This document shows, piece by piece, positions 18,161-28,061 of a DNA stretch of 64,000 nt (position 1 is the first letter of the stretch; the number at the start of each line of letters is the position of its first letter). A model generated the notes under the pieces. That model made no database searches. It saw nothing but the letters and a program-made list of their open reading frames with translations, and was not told where the DNA came from. The position numbers and the translations under genes were made by a program. Source of the stretch: Actinokineospora iranica (GTDB lineage Bacteria; Actinomycetota; Actinomycetes; Mycobacteriales; Pseudonocardiaceae); contig NZ_FMZZ01000003.1 in NCBI RefSeq assembly GCF_900101685.1, positions 309,886 to 373,885 of the forward strand. The letters are read 5' to 3'.

Positions 18161-18310
18161 AGGCGGCCCTTTCTGCCAACCACAGGAACTGGGCGAAGAC
18201 GGCTCCCGCTGACACGGGGGCCGTTTGCCTTCTCGGCACACGAGCCACGCCGTCCTCGTCAAAGAGGGTCGCACACCACCCACGGCAAGTCGTCAAATAC
18301 ATTTGACCGG

Positions 18311-18751
18311 GTGAACCATGGTGACGACTGGAGCCTCTACTGGCCTGCCGACCCAGGCTGGGCCAATGCGAGTCACTCGGCTGGGGGCGAAGCCCTTCGC
18401 GTGGCCGTCAACTACTTGTTCGGCGACGACTACCTCAAGTTCCACGACCAGCCACGGACCCCCATGCTGGCGCTCGAAGCCTTGCGCTGGATCGAAATGG
18501 GACTCGAACTCGAACGTGCGGTACTGATCGCGCAGGCACGTCACGAGGGTGCCAGTTGGTCGGAGATCGGTCGCCAGCTCGCCCTCACCAAGCAGGCAGC
18601 GCACCACCGTTACGACCGAGTGGCCAAAGGCATCACCGAGTTCGCTGGGCCAGAGGGGAACTTCGAGGACCTCCTCGACTACATCTACGCCAACTTCGAC
18701 GCATGGCCCGAGAACCCATCCGGCGAGGACGCCATCGAGAACTCTCGATGA
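18311..18751 (+). CDS. Helix-turn-helix protein, element cargo
   Basis: A 146-residue protein. Residues about 80-105 (EGASWSEIGRQLALTKQAAH) form a sigma-region-4-like helix-turn-helix, suggesting DNA binding. The N-terminal part contains DDWSLYWPADPGW and an acidic C-terminus follows. The GTG start is the first in frame after a stop-rich, non-coding stretch; no strong ribosome site is visible. The TGA at 18749 overlaps an ATG of the next gene's frame, so the two may be co-expressed. Role unknown; regulation of the element or of the neighbouring cargo is a guess. Confidence 0.65.
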   Translation: MNHGDDWSLYWPADPGWANASHSAGGEALRVAVNYLFGDDYLKFHDQPRTPMLALEALRWIEMGLELERAVLIAQARHEGASWSEIGRQLALTKQAAHHRYDRVAKGITEFAGPEGNFEDLLDYIYANFDAWPENPSGEDAIENSR

Positions 18752-18855
18752 CGAGCGCCGGCTCAACGAGCCCGGTCACACTCGCCCGGTCACACTCGCC
18801 CGGCTCTGTCATGCAAGAACTGGACGGCGCCACGCAACAGCGACAGAGGACCACC

Positions 18856-19593
18856 ATGGAACCGGATGCTCAGGCGACAGCAAGGCTGAACGAGGTCACC
18901 AACGACCAGGCGCGCGGAGCGATCACGGCTCTCGTCGATGCCTTCGGTCAACTGGCCGAAACCGGGCGGTTGGCCGTCAACCCGGACAAGGAGCACCTGG
19001 TCCAGTCGGTCTTCGGCTGGTGGGCGTGGATCACTCGCAGCAGCAAGCTCGTCCTGCTTGCCCACGACGCGGGCTTGGGCCACGAAGCCGCCCCGAACGT
19101 CCGCTCGATCCTCGAACACACACTTGTCATGCAGTGGGTCGCCGATCTCGGCGACGAGGCCATGGCGGCCGTCGGGGCGAAGGCAGACGAGAGCAGCCGC
19201 AAGCTCTTCAACGATCTGCGGGACCAGCACTGGTCGATCCCAGAAGACTTTAATCCGTCGAAGTCCCCCACGCAGGCGATGCTCGACTTCTCCTCACTCT
19301 GCACCGCCTACGGCGCCCACAACTTCTACATTGCCTACCGGATGCTGTCCGCCCACATTCACCCCACGGCGCAGGGTGCGGCCGTCCACGTCGATCGCAC
19401 GACCGACGTCCTCCACAGCCACGCCACGAGGTCAGCCGACGCAGACCTCGTGCTCGTCGCCGTCTGCGTGATCCACGCCGCGTTGACGATCAACTCGCTT
19501 GCCGTCGAGCAACCACTTACCGAAGCCATCACCCTGGCTCGCAACCACATCGGCCACAACATCGAGCGCCCGGTTCTTCACAACAGGACCTGA
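18856..19593 (+). CDS. DUF5677-like all-helical protein, element cargo
   Basis: A 245-residue helical protein resembling the DUF5677 group, with the segments NVRSILEHTLVMQWVADLGD, FYIAYRMLSAHIHP and TDVLHSHATRSADADL. Proteins of this group often occur on accessory elements; no biochemical function is established. ATG 18856 is chosen because AGAGGA lies five bases upstream. An in-frame ATG at 18748, overlapping the previous stop, would add 36 unconserved-looking residues. It is the last cargo gene before the right end of the element. Confidence 0.65.
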   Translation: MEPDAQATARLNEVTNDQARGAITALVDAFGQLAETGRLAVNPDKEHLVQSVFGWWAWITRSSKLVLLAHDAGLGHEAAPNVRSILEHTLVMQWVADLGDEAMAAVGAKADESSRKLFNDLRDQHWSIPEDFNPSKSPTQAMLDFSSLCTAYGAHNFYIAYRMLSAHIHPTAQGAAVHVDRTTDVLHSHATRSADADLVLVAVCVIHAALTINSLAVEQPLTEAITLARNHIGHNIERPVLHNRT

Positions 19594-19798
19594 CCGCAAC
19601 GGTCCACACCAGAGTTAGCCCAACGAGCCCCTCGCCTTGGACCAGGTCTGTGCTCTGTCACGCCGCCAGCCCCTCTGATCGCAACGCAACACGCTCAGAC
19701 TTGACGCGGAACCGGAGTGGCCCGCCTGGCCGCTGCTGTGCCTGACCAACGCCCTCGGCCGCGGCCTGCGGTGGGCCGCGCCGCCACTGGCCCTGTGG

Positions 19799-20599
19799 GT
19801 GCGCGGCCCCGCGCTGCTGGACGACGCGCTCCGGCGCGCGGTGTCGGTGGTGGGAGCCAGATCGGCCACGGCGTACGGCGAACACGTGGCGAGCGAGTTC
19901 GGGTACGGGCTGGCCGAGGAGTCCGTGACCGTGGTTTCCGGCGCCGCGTACGGCATCGACGGCGCGGCGCACCGAGGGGCGTTGGCGGGGCACGGGACGA
20001 CCGTCGCGGTCCTCGCGTGCGGCGTCGACCTCAGCTACCCGGCCGCGCACACCGCCCTGCTCGACCGGATCGCCAAGGAGGGCGCGGTCGTGAGCGAGTA
20101 CGCCCCGGGCACACCGCCCGCGAAGCACAGATTTCTGGTTCGGAACCGGTTGATCGCGGCCATGGGCTTGGGCACGGTGGTCGTGGAGGCCGGGGTGCGC
20201 AGCGGAGCCCGCAACACGGCAGGCTCAGCCACTGCGCTGGGCAAGATCCTGCTGGCCGTGCCCGGCTCGGTCGCCTCGGCGATGTCCCACGGCTGCCATG
20301 AACTGCTGCGCACCGGGGCCGCGACGCTCGCGTGCTCGGTGCCGGAGATCTTGGAGGCGGTCGGCCAGATCGGCGAGCTGGCCCCGGTCGCCGCCGCGCC
20401 GAAGCGGCCGACCGACGGACTCGGCGAGCAGGCGCTGCGCGTCCACGACGCCCTCAGCGGCCGCGCCGGGCGCAGCCCCGAGCAGGTGGCGGCGGAGTCC
20501 GGCGTGCCCCTGGACCGGGTCCGCGCGCTCCTGCCCGAACTCGAACTGACCGGCCTGGCCGCCCGGGGAGAGGAGGGCTGGACGAGAGTCCGATCATGA
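19799..20599 (+). CDS. dprA: DprA 3' fragment retaining the Rossmann-fold domain
   Basis: DprA homology resumes near 19700 (DAEPEWPAWPLL, then LALWVRGP) with no start codon joining it to the N-terminal part at 11409-11655. The first in-frame GTG, 19799, would give 266 residues that keep the whole DNA-binding Rossmann fold ([63 protein letters not shown]) and the C-terminal winged-helix domain ([11 protein letters not shown]). No ribosome site precedes it, so translation is uncertain. The fragment looks undecayed, which implies a recent insertion or residual function. Intact DprA loads RecA on incoming single-stranded DNA. Confidence 0.8.
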   Translation: MRGPALLDDALRRAVSVVGARSATAYGEHVASEFGYGLAEESVTVVSGAAYGIDGAAHRGALAGHGTTVAVLACGVDLSYPAAHTALLDRIAKEGAVVSEYAPGTPPAKHRFLVRNRLIAAMGLGTVVVEAGVRSGARNTAGSATALGKILLAVPGSVASAMSHGCHELLRTGAATLACSVPEILEAVGQIGELAPVAAAPKRPTDGLGEQALRVHDALSGRAGRSPEQVAAESGVPLDRVRALLPELELTGLAARGEEGWTRVRS

Positions 20600-20615
20600 A
20601 ACCGCGTGGCGATGC

Positions 20616-22289
20616 TTGACCAAGGGCCCTCGGTGCCCCAGCGTCAAGGGCGTGCCGCACGCGTCCACCCGCATCACCCGAGCCGACCTCCACCGGGTCC
20701 GCGCCGTGCTGCCCGCCCACGTCCGCGCGGTCCTGACCGAGTACGAACGGCATCTCGCCCTGGAACGCGACCTGTCCGACCACACAGTCCGCGCCTACCT
20801 CGGCGACGCGGTGTCCCTGCTGGGCTTCCTGCACGGCGTTCCAGGCGTCCTGCCCGGTTCAGAGACGGCACGATCGGGTGAATCTGACCTGCCAGAGGAA
20901 ACGCTTTCCGGGCTACGGCATCTCGACCAGCCACACCCGGGCGGCCCATCCTCGGCCGTCCCGACCGCCGCCCAACAGGGCCTCGAGCGCGCGAACGCCG
21001 ATCCCGTGGGCGAGGCCGCTCTGATTGGGCGCGGCCATGCGCAGGGTGGTCAGGGTTCGGGCAGCGGCCTCGGCCTGGCTGGTGTTGGCGGTCCGGACGG
21101 TTCGGACCCGGCCGGCGCGGGCGCGTCGGGCATGGGGCCCGTGGGCGCGGGCGGTCTTGGGCCGACTGGCGCTGGTGCGCGGGGTTCGGGCCTGACAGGC
21201 TCGGGCGGATTCGAGTCGGATGCGGGGTCGGCGGGCTCCGGCGGCTCGGGTCTGGACGCGGGCTTTGGCGGTGTGACCGCGGGCGGCTCGGCGCCCGGGG
21301 GAGCGGGCCGCGGCGGCTTGGGCCCAGGGGAGTCGGGTGCCGACGACCTCGCCCGGGACGGGGTGGGCCTGGGCGGGGCGGGTTCCTCCGGGCTGCCCGG
21401 TGGCGGGGCGGCGGGGCCACCGCTTGCCGATGCCGGGGCGGGACGTCGTTTGGGGCGGTCCGGCGAGGGGGATTCCGGTGTAGGGGAAGACGAAGGCGCG
21501 GGTGCGGGGAGCCTGGACGGAGTCGGGCTCGATCTGACCGCCATGCGCGGCTGGTTGGCCGCGCAGCGCGCCACGGGTGCGGGGAGGACGACCTTGGCTC
21601 GGCGGGTGGCGGCGGCTCGGACGTTCACCGCGTGGGCGCACCGGCGGGGGCGGCTGGCGGTCGACCCGGGCCTTCGGCTGATGGCGCCCAGGCGGCACCG
21701 GGCGTTGCCCTCGGTGTTGCGGCAGGACCAGGCGGGCGAGGTGATGCGGGCGGCGGAGTCCGGGGCTCGGGAGGAAGACCCGGTCGCGCTGCGTGATCAT
21801 GCTGTGGTGGAGTTGCTGTACGCGACGGGGGTCCGGGTGTCGGAGTTCTGCGGGCTGGATGTGGACGACGTCGACCTGGGTGCCCGAGTCGTGCGCGTGC
21901 TGGGCAAGGGGCGCAAAGAGCGGACAGTCCCGTTCGGTGTTCCGGCCGCCATAGCGGTCGAAGCGTGGTTGCGTCAGGGCCGTCCGTCACTTGTCCGGGA
22001 CGATTCACCGCCGGCAGTGTGGTTAGGCGTTCGCGGCGGACGGCTCCATCAGGCCGCCGTGCGACGTATCGTGCACCAGGCCGTGGCCGCGGTGCCCGGG
22101 GCCCCGGACGTCGGGCCGCACGGGCTCCGTCACTCAGCGGCGACACACCTGCTCGAAGGGGGTGCTGATCTTCGTAGCGTCCAGGAGTTACTCGGTCACG
22201 CTACGCTCTCGACAACGCAGCTTTACACCCACGTGACCGTCGAACGGCTGAAGGCGATCCATGACCGAACCCACCCCCGTTCCCGATAG
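20616..22289 (+). CDS. xerC: Tyrosine recombinase XerC with large glycine-rich insertion
   Basis: A 557-residue XerC, against a usual about 300. XerC and its partner resolve chromosome dimers at dif. The N-terminal domain starts normally ([29 protein letters not shown]), then residues about 76-304 are a low-complexity Gly/Ser/Ala/Pro stretch. After that the domain resumes with [17 protein letters not shown]. Catalytic residues are intact: Arg407, His502-x-x-Arg505, His528 and Tyr537. The TTG at 20616 is the longest start; GTG 20652 or 20706 fits family N-termini as well or better. It follows dprA and overlaps whiG by 29 bases. Confidence 0.92.
   Translation: MTKGPRCPSVKGVPHASTRITRADLHRVRAVLPAHVRAVLTEYERHLALERDLSDHTVRAYLGDAVSLLGFLHGVPGVLPGSETARSGESDLPEETLSGLRHLDQPHPGGPSSAVPTAAQQGLERANADPVGEAALIGRGHAQGGQGSGSGLGLAGVGGPDGSDPAGAGASGMGPVGAGGLGPTGAGARGSGLTGSGGFESDAGSAGSGGSGLDAGFGGVTAGGSAPGGAGRGGLGPGESGADDLARDGVGLGGAGSSGLPGGGAAGPPLADAGAGRRLGRSGEGDSGVGEDEGAGAGSLDGVGLDLTAMRGWLAAQRATGAGRTTLARRVAAARTFTAWAHRRGRLAVDPGLRLMAPRRHRALPSVLRQDQAGEVMRAAESGAREEDPVALRDHAVVELLYATGVRVSEFCGLDVDDVDLGARVVRVLGKGRKERTVPFGVPAAIAVEAWLRQGRPSLVRDDSPPAVWLGVRGGRLHQAAVRRIVHQAVAAVPGAPDVGPHGLRHSAATHLLEGGADLRSVQELLGHATLSTTQLYTHVTVERLKAIHDRTHPRSR
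20841..21528 (+). repeat. Glycine/serine-rich low-complexity coding insertion in xerC
   Basis: About 690 bases code for short repeats of the type GGSGL, GAGA and GPxGAGG within the N-terminal domain of XerC. Flanking codons align to ordinary XerC without it. The frame is open throughout, so the insertion is a multiple of three. Confidence 0.85.
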
Positions 22290-23196
22290 CGCCGGGGATG
22301 GCTCTCGGGCACCGGCGGGGCCGTCCCAGGCGCCCGCACCGGTTGACCCGGCGAACCAGGTGAACGGCCACGCCGCCCTGTCCAGGGCAGGCAGGCCGGA
22401 CGGCGTGCTGCCCGGGGACCAACGCACCGCCGACGACGTCGAGGCGGGCATCGTCGCGCTGTGGCGAAGATTCGGCGAGCAGCGTGAGCAGTCGCTGCGC
22501 GACCGGCTCGTCCTGCACTACGCGCCGCTGGTCAAGTACGTCGCGGGCCGTGTCGGCACCGGGCTGCCCTCGCACGTGGACGTCTCCGACCTGATCCAGT
22601 CCGGCATCTTCGGCCTGGTCGACGCGATCGAGAAGTTCGAGCCCGAGCGCGGCCTCAAGTTCGAGACGTACGCCATGCAGCGCATCCGCGGCGCCATCCT
22701 CGACGACCTGCGCGCCCAGGACTGGGTGCCGCGCACGGTGCGCGGCCGCGCCCGCGAGGTCGAACGCGGCATCGAACGCCTCGGCGCCAAACTCCAGCGC
22801 ACCCCCAACGACGCCGAACTCGCCGCGGAACTCGGCCTCACCGTCAGCGAACTCCGCGACGTCTACGCCCAGCTCCAGCTCACCAGCGTCGTCGCCCTGG
22901 ACGAGCTGGCCGCCGCGGGCCGCGGCGCGAACTCTCTCGCCGACATCCTCGAAGACGAGACCGCGGAAGACCCCGTGGCCCTCCTGGTCGACCAGGACAA
23001 CCGCCGCCAGCTGGCCGAGGCCATCGGCCTGCTCGTCGAGCGAGACCGGGTCGTGGTCACCCTCTACTACTTCGAGAACCTCACCCTCGCCGAGATCGGC
23101 CGCGTCCTCGGCGTGACCGAGTCGCGGGTCTGCCAGCTGCACACCCGGGCCGTCCTGCGCCTGCGGGCCAAGCTGATGGAAACCGCCGAGGTCTGA
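22261..23196 (+). CDS. whiG: RNA polymerase sigma factor of the FliA/WhiG family
   Basis: A 311-residue sigma-28-type factor. After a Pro/Ala-rich 60-residue lead, region 2 is clear ([47 protein letters not shown]), then region 3, and region 4 with [19 protein letters not shown]. In sporulating actinomycetes WhiG directs early aerial-hypha sporulation genes; in motile relatives such factors drive flagellar genes. The ATG lies within the end of xerC (29-base overlap), an arrangement that implies co-transcription. Confidence 0.93.
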   Translation: MTEPTPVPDSAGDGSRAPAGPSQAPAPVDPANQVNGHAALSRAGRPDGVLPGDQRTADDVEAGIVALWRRFGEQREQSLRDRLVLHYAPLVKYVAGRVGTGLPSHVDVSDLIQSGIFGLVDAIEKFEPERGLKFETYAMQRIRGAILDDLRAQDWVPRTVRGRAREVERGIERLGAKLQRTPNDAELAAELGLTVSELRDVYAQLQLTSVVALDELAAAGRGANSLADILEDETAEDPVALLVDQDNRRQLAEAIGLLVERDRVVVTLYYFENLTLAEIGRVLGVTESRVCQLHTRAVLRLRAKLMETAEV

Positions 23197-23409
23197 CCCA
23201 CCGCAGCACCACCGACCCTCCCACCACCAGCCGCCCGCGACGGCACACCGCCGCCCGAGCCCCAGCGGGACCGGCTGGGCACCCCTGTCCACCCTGCCCG
23301 CGCCCACCATCGCCGCGCCGCCAAGTCACCTCTGACCTGGTGGCATCGGCCCATCGCAGGCGCTGCCGCACGCGCCTGCCTGTCCGCCCGGTCACCAACC
23401 GGCGGCGGG

Positions 23410-24507
23410 TTAGGCCACCGGAGGCCAAGGCGGACGGCCACAGCGACACCCGGACGAACGAGTGCTGCGGCTGGGTGGCGAGCCGCGCGCTGGTGGTGAA
23501 ACAGGCAGTCGCCGCACAGCGGTGCTTGCTGGGCGGGTAGCGGGTTTGGGCCGGGGTGGATGTTCGCCGGGCCGGGCGAGTAAGAGGTCGGATCGGGATG
23601 GGTGTCGGCTGGGCTGGGTGAGCAGAGGTGGAGCCGGGTGGGTGTCGGCTGGGTTGGGTGAGTAAGAAGGGGTCGGGGCGAGGTGGGTGTCGGTTGGATG
23701 GAGTCGGGGGTCGGCATGGTGGGGCGGAATGTGAGTCGGGTTCGGCCGATGGCGGGTCGGGTCGGGTGGGGGGAGTGGCCCTGGGTGGGGCGGGAGGAGA
23801 CGGACGTGGTGGTGAGTTGTCAGCAGCATCAGGGGGTCGAGGTACTCCTGGCCTCGACGTAGGCCCCAGTGCAGGCACGCGGGGGTTTGGGGGCAGCCGG
23901 GATGGCCTGGGGCCAGCAGGCCGATCCGGTCGCCGCGGCGGACTCGGGTTCCTTGAGTGACGGTGGGGGTCAGGGGCTCGTAGGTGGTGCGCAGGCCTGG
24001 GGCGTGCTCGATCGACACCACGCCCCGGGTGGCCACCTGGCCCGCGAAGGCGATCACGCCGTCCGCGGCCGCGTGGACTGGTTCGCCGGGGGTGCCGGGG
24101 AGGTCGACGCCGCGGTGGCCGGGGCCGTAGGGGGTGGTGGGCGGTCGGAAGGGGCGGGCGACCGGTCTGGGTGGGAACAGCGGCCAAGAGAACCGCGGCC
24201 CGGGAACGGGCGGGCCGGGCAGCAGCGGCGGCCAAGAGAACCGCGGGCCGAAAACGGGCGGGCCGGGCAGCAGCGGCGGCCAGGAGAACCGGACGCCGGG
24301 AACGGGCGCGCCGGGCAGCGGTGGCGGGTCGGGGTTCTGGGCGAGCGTGACGCCGGTGGGCGGCCGGTGCTGGGGGTGCTGGGGGCCATGGCGTGACGAG
24401 GCGGGGGCGGGTGGGGCGGCCACGACCGTCAGGAAGGCGGCTGTCAACGCCGCGATGGTGCTGGTGGCGGTGGTCCGGATTCGGTGTTCGCGCTGGTCTG
24501 TGGGCAT
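23410..24507 (-). CDS. Secreted M23-family peptidase with repeat-rich flanks
   Basis: A 365-residue exported protein. A signal peptide ([22 protein letters not shown]) is followed by a proline-rich linker with three 16-residue repeats containing [11 protein letters not shown]. The M23 fold comes next ([46 protein letters not shown]). The HxxxD zinc ligands are present, but the usual HxH reads CLH, so catalytic competence is doubtful. The last about 130 residues are His/Pro/Thr-rich, encoded by a degenerate minisatellite, and may not be selected. The likely role is cell-wall remodelling outside the membrane. It converges with whiG and diverges from rpsB. Confidence 0.8.
   Translation of the reverse strand: MPTDQREHRIRTTATSTIAALTAAFLTVVAAPPAPASSRHGPQHPQHRPPTGVTLAQNPDPPPLPGAPVPGVRFSWPPLLPGPPVFGPRFSWPPLLPGPPVPGPRFSWPLFPPRPVARPFRPPTTPYGPGHRGVDLPGTPGEPVHAAADGVIAFAGQVATRGVVSIEHAPGLRTTYEPLTPTVTQGTRVRRGDRIGLLAPGHPGCPQTPACLHWGLRRGQEYLDPLMLLTTHHHVRLLPPHPGPLPPPDPTRHRPNPTHIPPHHADPRLHPTDTHLAPTPSYSPNPADTHPAPPLLTQPSRHPSRSDLLLARPGEHPPRPKPATRPASTAVRRLPVSPPARGSPPSRSTRSSGCRCGRPPWPPVA
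23545..23710. repeat. Degenerate minisatellite, period about 40-45 bases
   Basis: The motif GGGTGTCGG plus CTGGG(C/T)TGGGTGAG recurs at 23600, 23640 and 23685, with a weaker unit near 23550. The array lies in the 3' part of the M23 peptidase gene and codes for its proline/histidine-rich tail on the minus strand. Confidence 0.7.
24170..24315. repeat. Three tandem 48-bp coding repeats in the M23 gene
   Basis: Units containing GCGGCCAAGAGAACCGCG or close variants recur every about 48 bases. On the minus strand each codes for a 16-residue proline-rich unit with [11 protein letters not shown]. Confidence 0.75.
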
Positions 24508-24858
24508 AACCCGACTGTGCCGGGGGCGGTGGGGTGGTGCCAGGGAGTGCTCGGACCTGTGGATGAATCCAGCCGCCTGTTGACAACTCGGGCTCCGATT
24601 CTCTGCCCGGGCGGACCTGGGCGTACACTATGCCCGCGTCCCGTGGCGACATCGGACGACTTCGCGTGCCAGTGCGCGTCCGTGGTTCTCAGACCGCGGC
24701 CACCGACGCCCGGCGGTCTCGATGGTGCACTTGACCAGCGGGTCCGGGCGTCTGCACGGCACCAGGGCGGCGGGCCACCGGTCCGCGGCGACAAACCGAC
24801 ACCGCGTGCCAGGCCTCACCCGCCCGGTACGCCCGAAAGCAAAGGTGCGAACCCGGCC
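24508..24858. other. Intergenic region between divergent M23 gene and rpsB
   Basis: 351 bases without a convincing gene. It must hold promoters for both directions. TACACT at 24624-24629 resembles a -10 element for rpsB, but no good -35 is visible at the right spacing. An AAAGGTGCG ribosome site precedes the rpsB ATG. An in-frame upstream extension of rpsB is open but does not look like protein. Confidence 0.45.
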
Positions 24859-25707
24859 ATGGCCGTCGTCACCATGAAGCAGCTGTTGGATTCCGGCGTG
24901 CACTTCGGGCACCAGACCCGCCGCTGGAACCCGAAGATGAAGCGCTACATCCTCACCGACCGCAACGGTATCTACATCATCGACCTGCGGCAGACGCTGA
25001 CCTACATCGACCGCGCGTACGAGTTCGTCAAGGAGACGGTCGCGCACGGCGGTTCGATTCTGTTCGTCGGCACCAAGAAGCAGGCGCAGGAGGCCATCGC
25101 CAACGAGGCGCTCCGCGTCGGTATGCCGTTCGTCAACCAGCGCTGGCTGGGCGGGATGCTCACCAACTTCTCCACCGTGCACAAGCGCCTGCAGCGCCTC
25201 AAGGAGCTTGAGGCGATGGAGCAGACCGGTGGCTTCCAGGGTCTCACCAAGAAGGAGATCCTGATGCTCACCCGTGAGAAGGACAAGCTCGACCGCACCC
25301 TCGGCGGTATCCGCGACATGGCGAAGGTCCCCTCCGCCATCTGGATCGTGGACACCAAGAAGGAGCACATCGCCGTCGGCGAGGCGCGCAAGCTGCACAT
25401 CCCGATCGTGGCGATCCTCGACACGAACTGCGACCCGGACGAGGTCGACTACCCGATTCCGGGCAACGACGACGCGATCCGCTCCGCCGCGCTGCTGACC
25501 AAGGTGGTGGCCGAGGCCGCCGCCGCCGGTCTGATGGCGCGGTCCGGTGCGCGCAACGGTGCTGACAAGCCCGAGGTGGGCGCGGGCAGCGAGCCGCTGG
25601 CCGAGTGGGAGAAGGAGCTGCTCGTCGGCGCCGAGACCGCTGCGGCCGACGGCGAGCAGGCCGTGGCAGCGGTGGACGCCGCGACCGACACCCCGGCCGA
25701 GTCCTGA
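24859..25707 (+). CDS. rpsB: 30S ribosomal protein S2
   Basis: A 282-residue S2 with the family core ([73 protein letters not shown]) and an acidic Ala/Glu-rich C-terminal tail typical of actinobacteria. ATG 24859 gives the standard N-terminus. It is the first gene of rpsB-tsf-pyrH-frr. Confidence 0.97.
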   Translation: MAVVTMKQLLDSGVHFGHQTRRWNPKMKRYILTDRNGIYIIDLRQTLTYIDRAYEFVKETVAHGGSILFVGTKKQAQEAIANEALRVGMPFVNQRWLGGMLTNFSTVHKRLQRLKELEAMEQTGGFQGLTKKEILMLTREKDKLDRTLGGIRDMAKVPSAIWIVDTKKEHIAVGEARKLHIPIVAILDTNCDPDEVDYPIPGNDDAIRSAALLTKVVAEAAAAGLMARSGARNGADKPEVGAGSEPLAEWEKELLVGAETAAADGEQAVAAVDAATDTPAES

Positions 25708-25714
25708 TCTTCCG

Positions 25715-25751
25715 CCGTGCCGCCGCCCGGGCTGTCCGGGCGGCGGCACGG
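25715..25751 (+). terminator. Perfect 16-bp hairpin between rpsB and tsf
   Basis: Arms 25715-25730 and 25736-25751 match perfectly around a five-base loop. There is no U-tract. It may be a partial terminator or an RNA-processing/stability element that sets the rpsB to tsf ratio. Confidence 0.65.
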
Positions 25752-25801
25752 CACCCAAGCAACCCACGCGCGTATACCCGAAGAAGGACGGAAAACGCAC
25801 G

Positions 25802-26620
25802 ATGTCGAACTTCACCGCGGCCGACGTCAAGAAGCTCCGGGACCTGACCGGTTCCGGCATGATGGACTGCAAGAAGGCGCTGGAAGAGGCCGACGGCGAC
25901 TTCGAGAAGGCCGTCGAGATCCTGCGCATCAAGGGCGCCAAGGACGTGGGCAAGCGCGCCGAGCGCGCCACCGCGCAGGGCCTGGTCGCCGCGGACAGCG
26001 GCGTCATGGTCGAGCTGAACTGCGAGACCGACTTCGTCGCCAAGAACGACGAGTTCCAGGAGTTGGCGAACAAGATCACCGGTGTCGTCAAGGCGACCGG
26101 GACCGTCGAGCTGGACGCGCTCAAGGCCGCCCCCCTCGACGGCACCACGGTCGACGGCGCCGTGCAGGCGCTCTCGGCCAAGATCGGCGAGAAGCTGGAG
26201 CTGCGTCGCGCGGTGGCCTTCACCGGCACCGTCAGCACCTACCTGCACCGCCGCTCCTCCGACCTGCCGCCCGCGGTGGGCGTGCTGGTCGAGTACACCG
26301 GCGAGAACGGCGAGGAGGCGGCCCGCGCCGCCGCCATGCAGATCGCCGCGATGAAGCCGCGCTACGTGACCCGCGACGAGGTCCCCGAGGACGTGGTGGC
26401 GAGCGAGAAGCGCATCGCCGAGGAGACCGCCCGCGAGGAGGGCAAGCCGGAGGCCGCGCTGCCCAGGATCGTCGAGGGCCGCGTCAACGGCTTCTACAAG
26501 GACGTCGTCCTGCTGGAGCAGTCCTCGGTGCTGGACTCGAAGAAGACCGTCAAGGCCGTTCTGGACGAGGCCGGTGTGACCGTGACCCGCTTCGCGCGGT
26601 TCGAGGTCGGCCAGTCCTGA
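25802..26620 (+). CDS. tsf: Translation elongation factor Ts
   Basis: A 272-residue EF-Ts, which recycles EF-Tu by exchanging GDP for GTP. The N-terminal UBA-like start ([24 protein letters not shown]) and the core motif [14 protein letters not shown] are unmistakable. It lies 94 bases after rpsB, across a strong hairpin. Confidence 0.97.
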   Translation: MSNFTAADVKKLRDLTGSGMMDCKKALEEADGDFEKAVEILRIKGAKDVGKRAERATAQGLVAADSGVMVELNCETDFVAKNDEFQELANKITGVVKATGTVELDALKAAPLDGTTVDGAVQALSAKIGEKLELRRAVAFTGTVSTYLHRRSSDLPPAVGVLVEYTGENGEEAARAAAMQIAAMKPRYVTRDEVPEDVVASEKRIAEETAREEGKPEAALPRIVEGRVNGFYKDVVLLEQSSVLDSKKTVKAVLDEAGVTVTRFARFEVGQS

Positions 26621-26647
26621 CCCGCGCCGGGACACAGTGATGAGGGT

Positions 26648-26683
26648 TATGCCCCGCCTTCGGCTTTCCGAGGGCGGGGCATA
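26648..26683 (+). terminator. Hairpin between tsf and pyrH
   Basis: About 16 base pairs with one G-T wobble (arms start TATGCCCCGCC and end GGCGGGGCATA) form a stable stem 27 bases after tsf. It probably terminates the rpsB-tsf transcript at least partly before pyrH. Confidence 0.7.
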
Positions 26684-26703
26684 GTCACGAGGAGGGGTCT
26701 ACG

Positions 26704-27435
26704 GTGACTCAGAACGCTAACGGCAGCTTCCGTCGGGTGCTGCTCAAACTCGGCGGCGAGATGTTCGGCGGCGGCGAGGTCGGCGTCGACCCGAACGTGG
26801 TCTTCGCCGTCGCCCGCCAGATCGCCGACGTGGTCCGCGGCGGCGTGCAGACCTCCATCGTCATCGGCGGCGGCAACTTCTTCCGCGGCGCGGAGCTGAG
26901 CCAGCGCGGCATGGACCGCGACCGCGCCGACTACATGGCCATGCTCGGCACCGTGATGAACTGCCTGGCGCTGCAGGACTTCCTGGAGAAGGAAGGCATC
27001 GACACCCGCGTGCAGACCGCCATCACCATGGGCCAGGTCGCCGAGCCCTACATCCCGCGCCGCGCCGAGCGGCACCTGGAGAAGGGCCGTGTGGTCATCT
27101 TCGGCTGCGGGGTGGGGATGCCCTACTTCTCCACCGACACCGCGGCCGCCCAGCGGGCGCTGGAGATCGGCTGCGACGTGGTGCTGATGGCCAAGGCGGT
27201 AGACGGCGTCTACGACTCCGACCCCCGGGTGAACCCCGAGGCGAAGATGTTCACCGACATCACCCACCGCGAGGTGCTCGAGCGCGACCTCAAGGTGGCG
27301 GACGCGACCGCGTTCAGCCTGTGCATGGACAACAACATGCCGATCATCGTGTTCAACCTCCTGACGGAGGGGAACATCGCCCGCGCCGTGCGTGGTGAGA
27401 GGATCGGCACGCTGGTCAGTACGCCCACAGCGTGA
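26704..27435 (+). CDS. pyrH: UMP kinase
   Basis: A 243-residue bacterial UMP kinase that makes UDP in pyrimidine nucleotide synthesis. The N-terminal [14 protein letters not shown], the GGGNFFRG loop, and [12 protein letters not shown] are the amino-acid-kinase-fold signatures. The GTG start follows GAGGAGGGG. Conserved neighbour of tsf and frr. Confidence 0.96.
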   Translation: MTQNANGSFRRVLLKLGGEMFGGGEVGVDPNVVFAVARQIADVVRGGVQTSIVIGGGNFFRGAELSQRGMDRDRADYMAMLGTVMNCLALQDFLEKEGIDTRVQTAITMGQVAEPYIPRRAERHLEKGRVVIFGCGVGMPYFSTDTAAAQRALEIGCDVVLMAKAVDGVYDSDPRVNPEAKMFTDITHREVLERDLKVADATAFSLCMDNNMPIIVFNLLTEGNIARAVRGERIGTLVSTPTA

Positions 27436-27479
27436 CCCGGCGGAGCGGGTCCGCCGGGGCGAAGGAACAAGGAGCACCC

Positions 27480-28037
27480 TTGATCGACGAGACACTCCTC
27501 GATGCCGAGGAGAAGATGGAAAAAGCGGTGTCGGTGGCCAAAGACGAGCTTTCCGCGGTCCGCACTGGCCGCGCCTCGCCCGCCATGTTCTCCCGGATCC
27601 ACGTCGAGTACTACGGCGCGATGACCCCGCTGAACCAGTTGGCGAGCGTCGCGATCCCCGAGGCGCGGATGGCGGTCGTCAAGCCCTACGACGTCACTCA
27701 GCTCAACGCCATCGAGAAGGCCATCCGGGACTCCGACCTCGGGGTCAACCCGAGCAACGACGGCTCGATCATCCGCGTGGTCATCCCGCAGCTCTCCGAG
27801 GAGCGCCGCCGGGAGATGGTGAAGGTCGCCAAGACCAAGGGCGAGGACGCCAAGATCTCGATCCGCAACGTGCGCCGCAAGGCCAAGGAAGAGCTTGACC
27901 GCCTGGTCAAGGACGGCGAGTCCGGCGAGGACGACGTCACGCGCGCGGAGAAGGAACTGCAGAACCTGACCGACAAGTACGTCGCCGCGGTCGACGAGCT
28001 GGTCAAGCACAAGGAAGCCGAGCTGCTCGAGGTCTGA
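27480..28037 (+). CDS. frr: Ribosome recycling factor
   Basis: A 185-residue RRF, exactly the family length, which splits post-termination ribosomes with EF-G. Signatures are [12 protein letters not shown], the [17 protein letters not shown] region and a helical C-terminus. The TTG start is preferred over an upstream in-frame codon because AAGGAGCA lies just before it and it yields the normal length. Confidence 0.95.
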   Translation: MIDETLLDAEEKMEKAVSVAKDELSAVRTGRASPAMFSRIHVEYYGAMTPLNQLASVAIPEARMAVVKPYDVTQLNAIEKAIRDSDLGVNPSNDGSIIRVVIPQLSEERRREMVKVAKTKGEDAKISIRNVRRKAKEELDRLVKDGESGEDDVTRAEKELQNLTDKYVAAVDELVKHKEAELLEV

Positions 28038-28061
28038 CCTCGGCTCGCAAGAGGAACGCAT

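Larger units (their letters stand above)
11650..19700 (+). mobile_element. Tn554-like tyrosine-recombinase transposon inserted in dprA
   Basis: An about 8 kb insertion separates the two halves of dprA. It carries three large tyrosine-recombinase-family genes and a small coiled-coil gene, all co-oriented and each overlapping the next by GTGA. This organisation resembles Tn554 (tnpA-tnpB-tnpC) and recombinase-in-trio elements. Cargo is a two-helix membrane protein, a helix-turn-helix protein and a DUF5677-like protein. CGTGTTGCGT at 11683-11692 recurs inverted at 19684-19693, with an extra CGTGTTGC at 11668-11675. These are probably recombinase-binding arms near the ends. The exact crossover cannot be fixed; it lies within about 11640-11667 and 19693-19705. 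No target duplication was identified. Confidence 0.82.
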
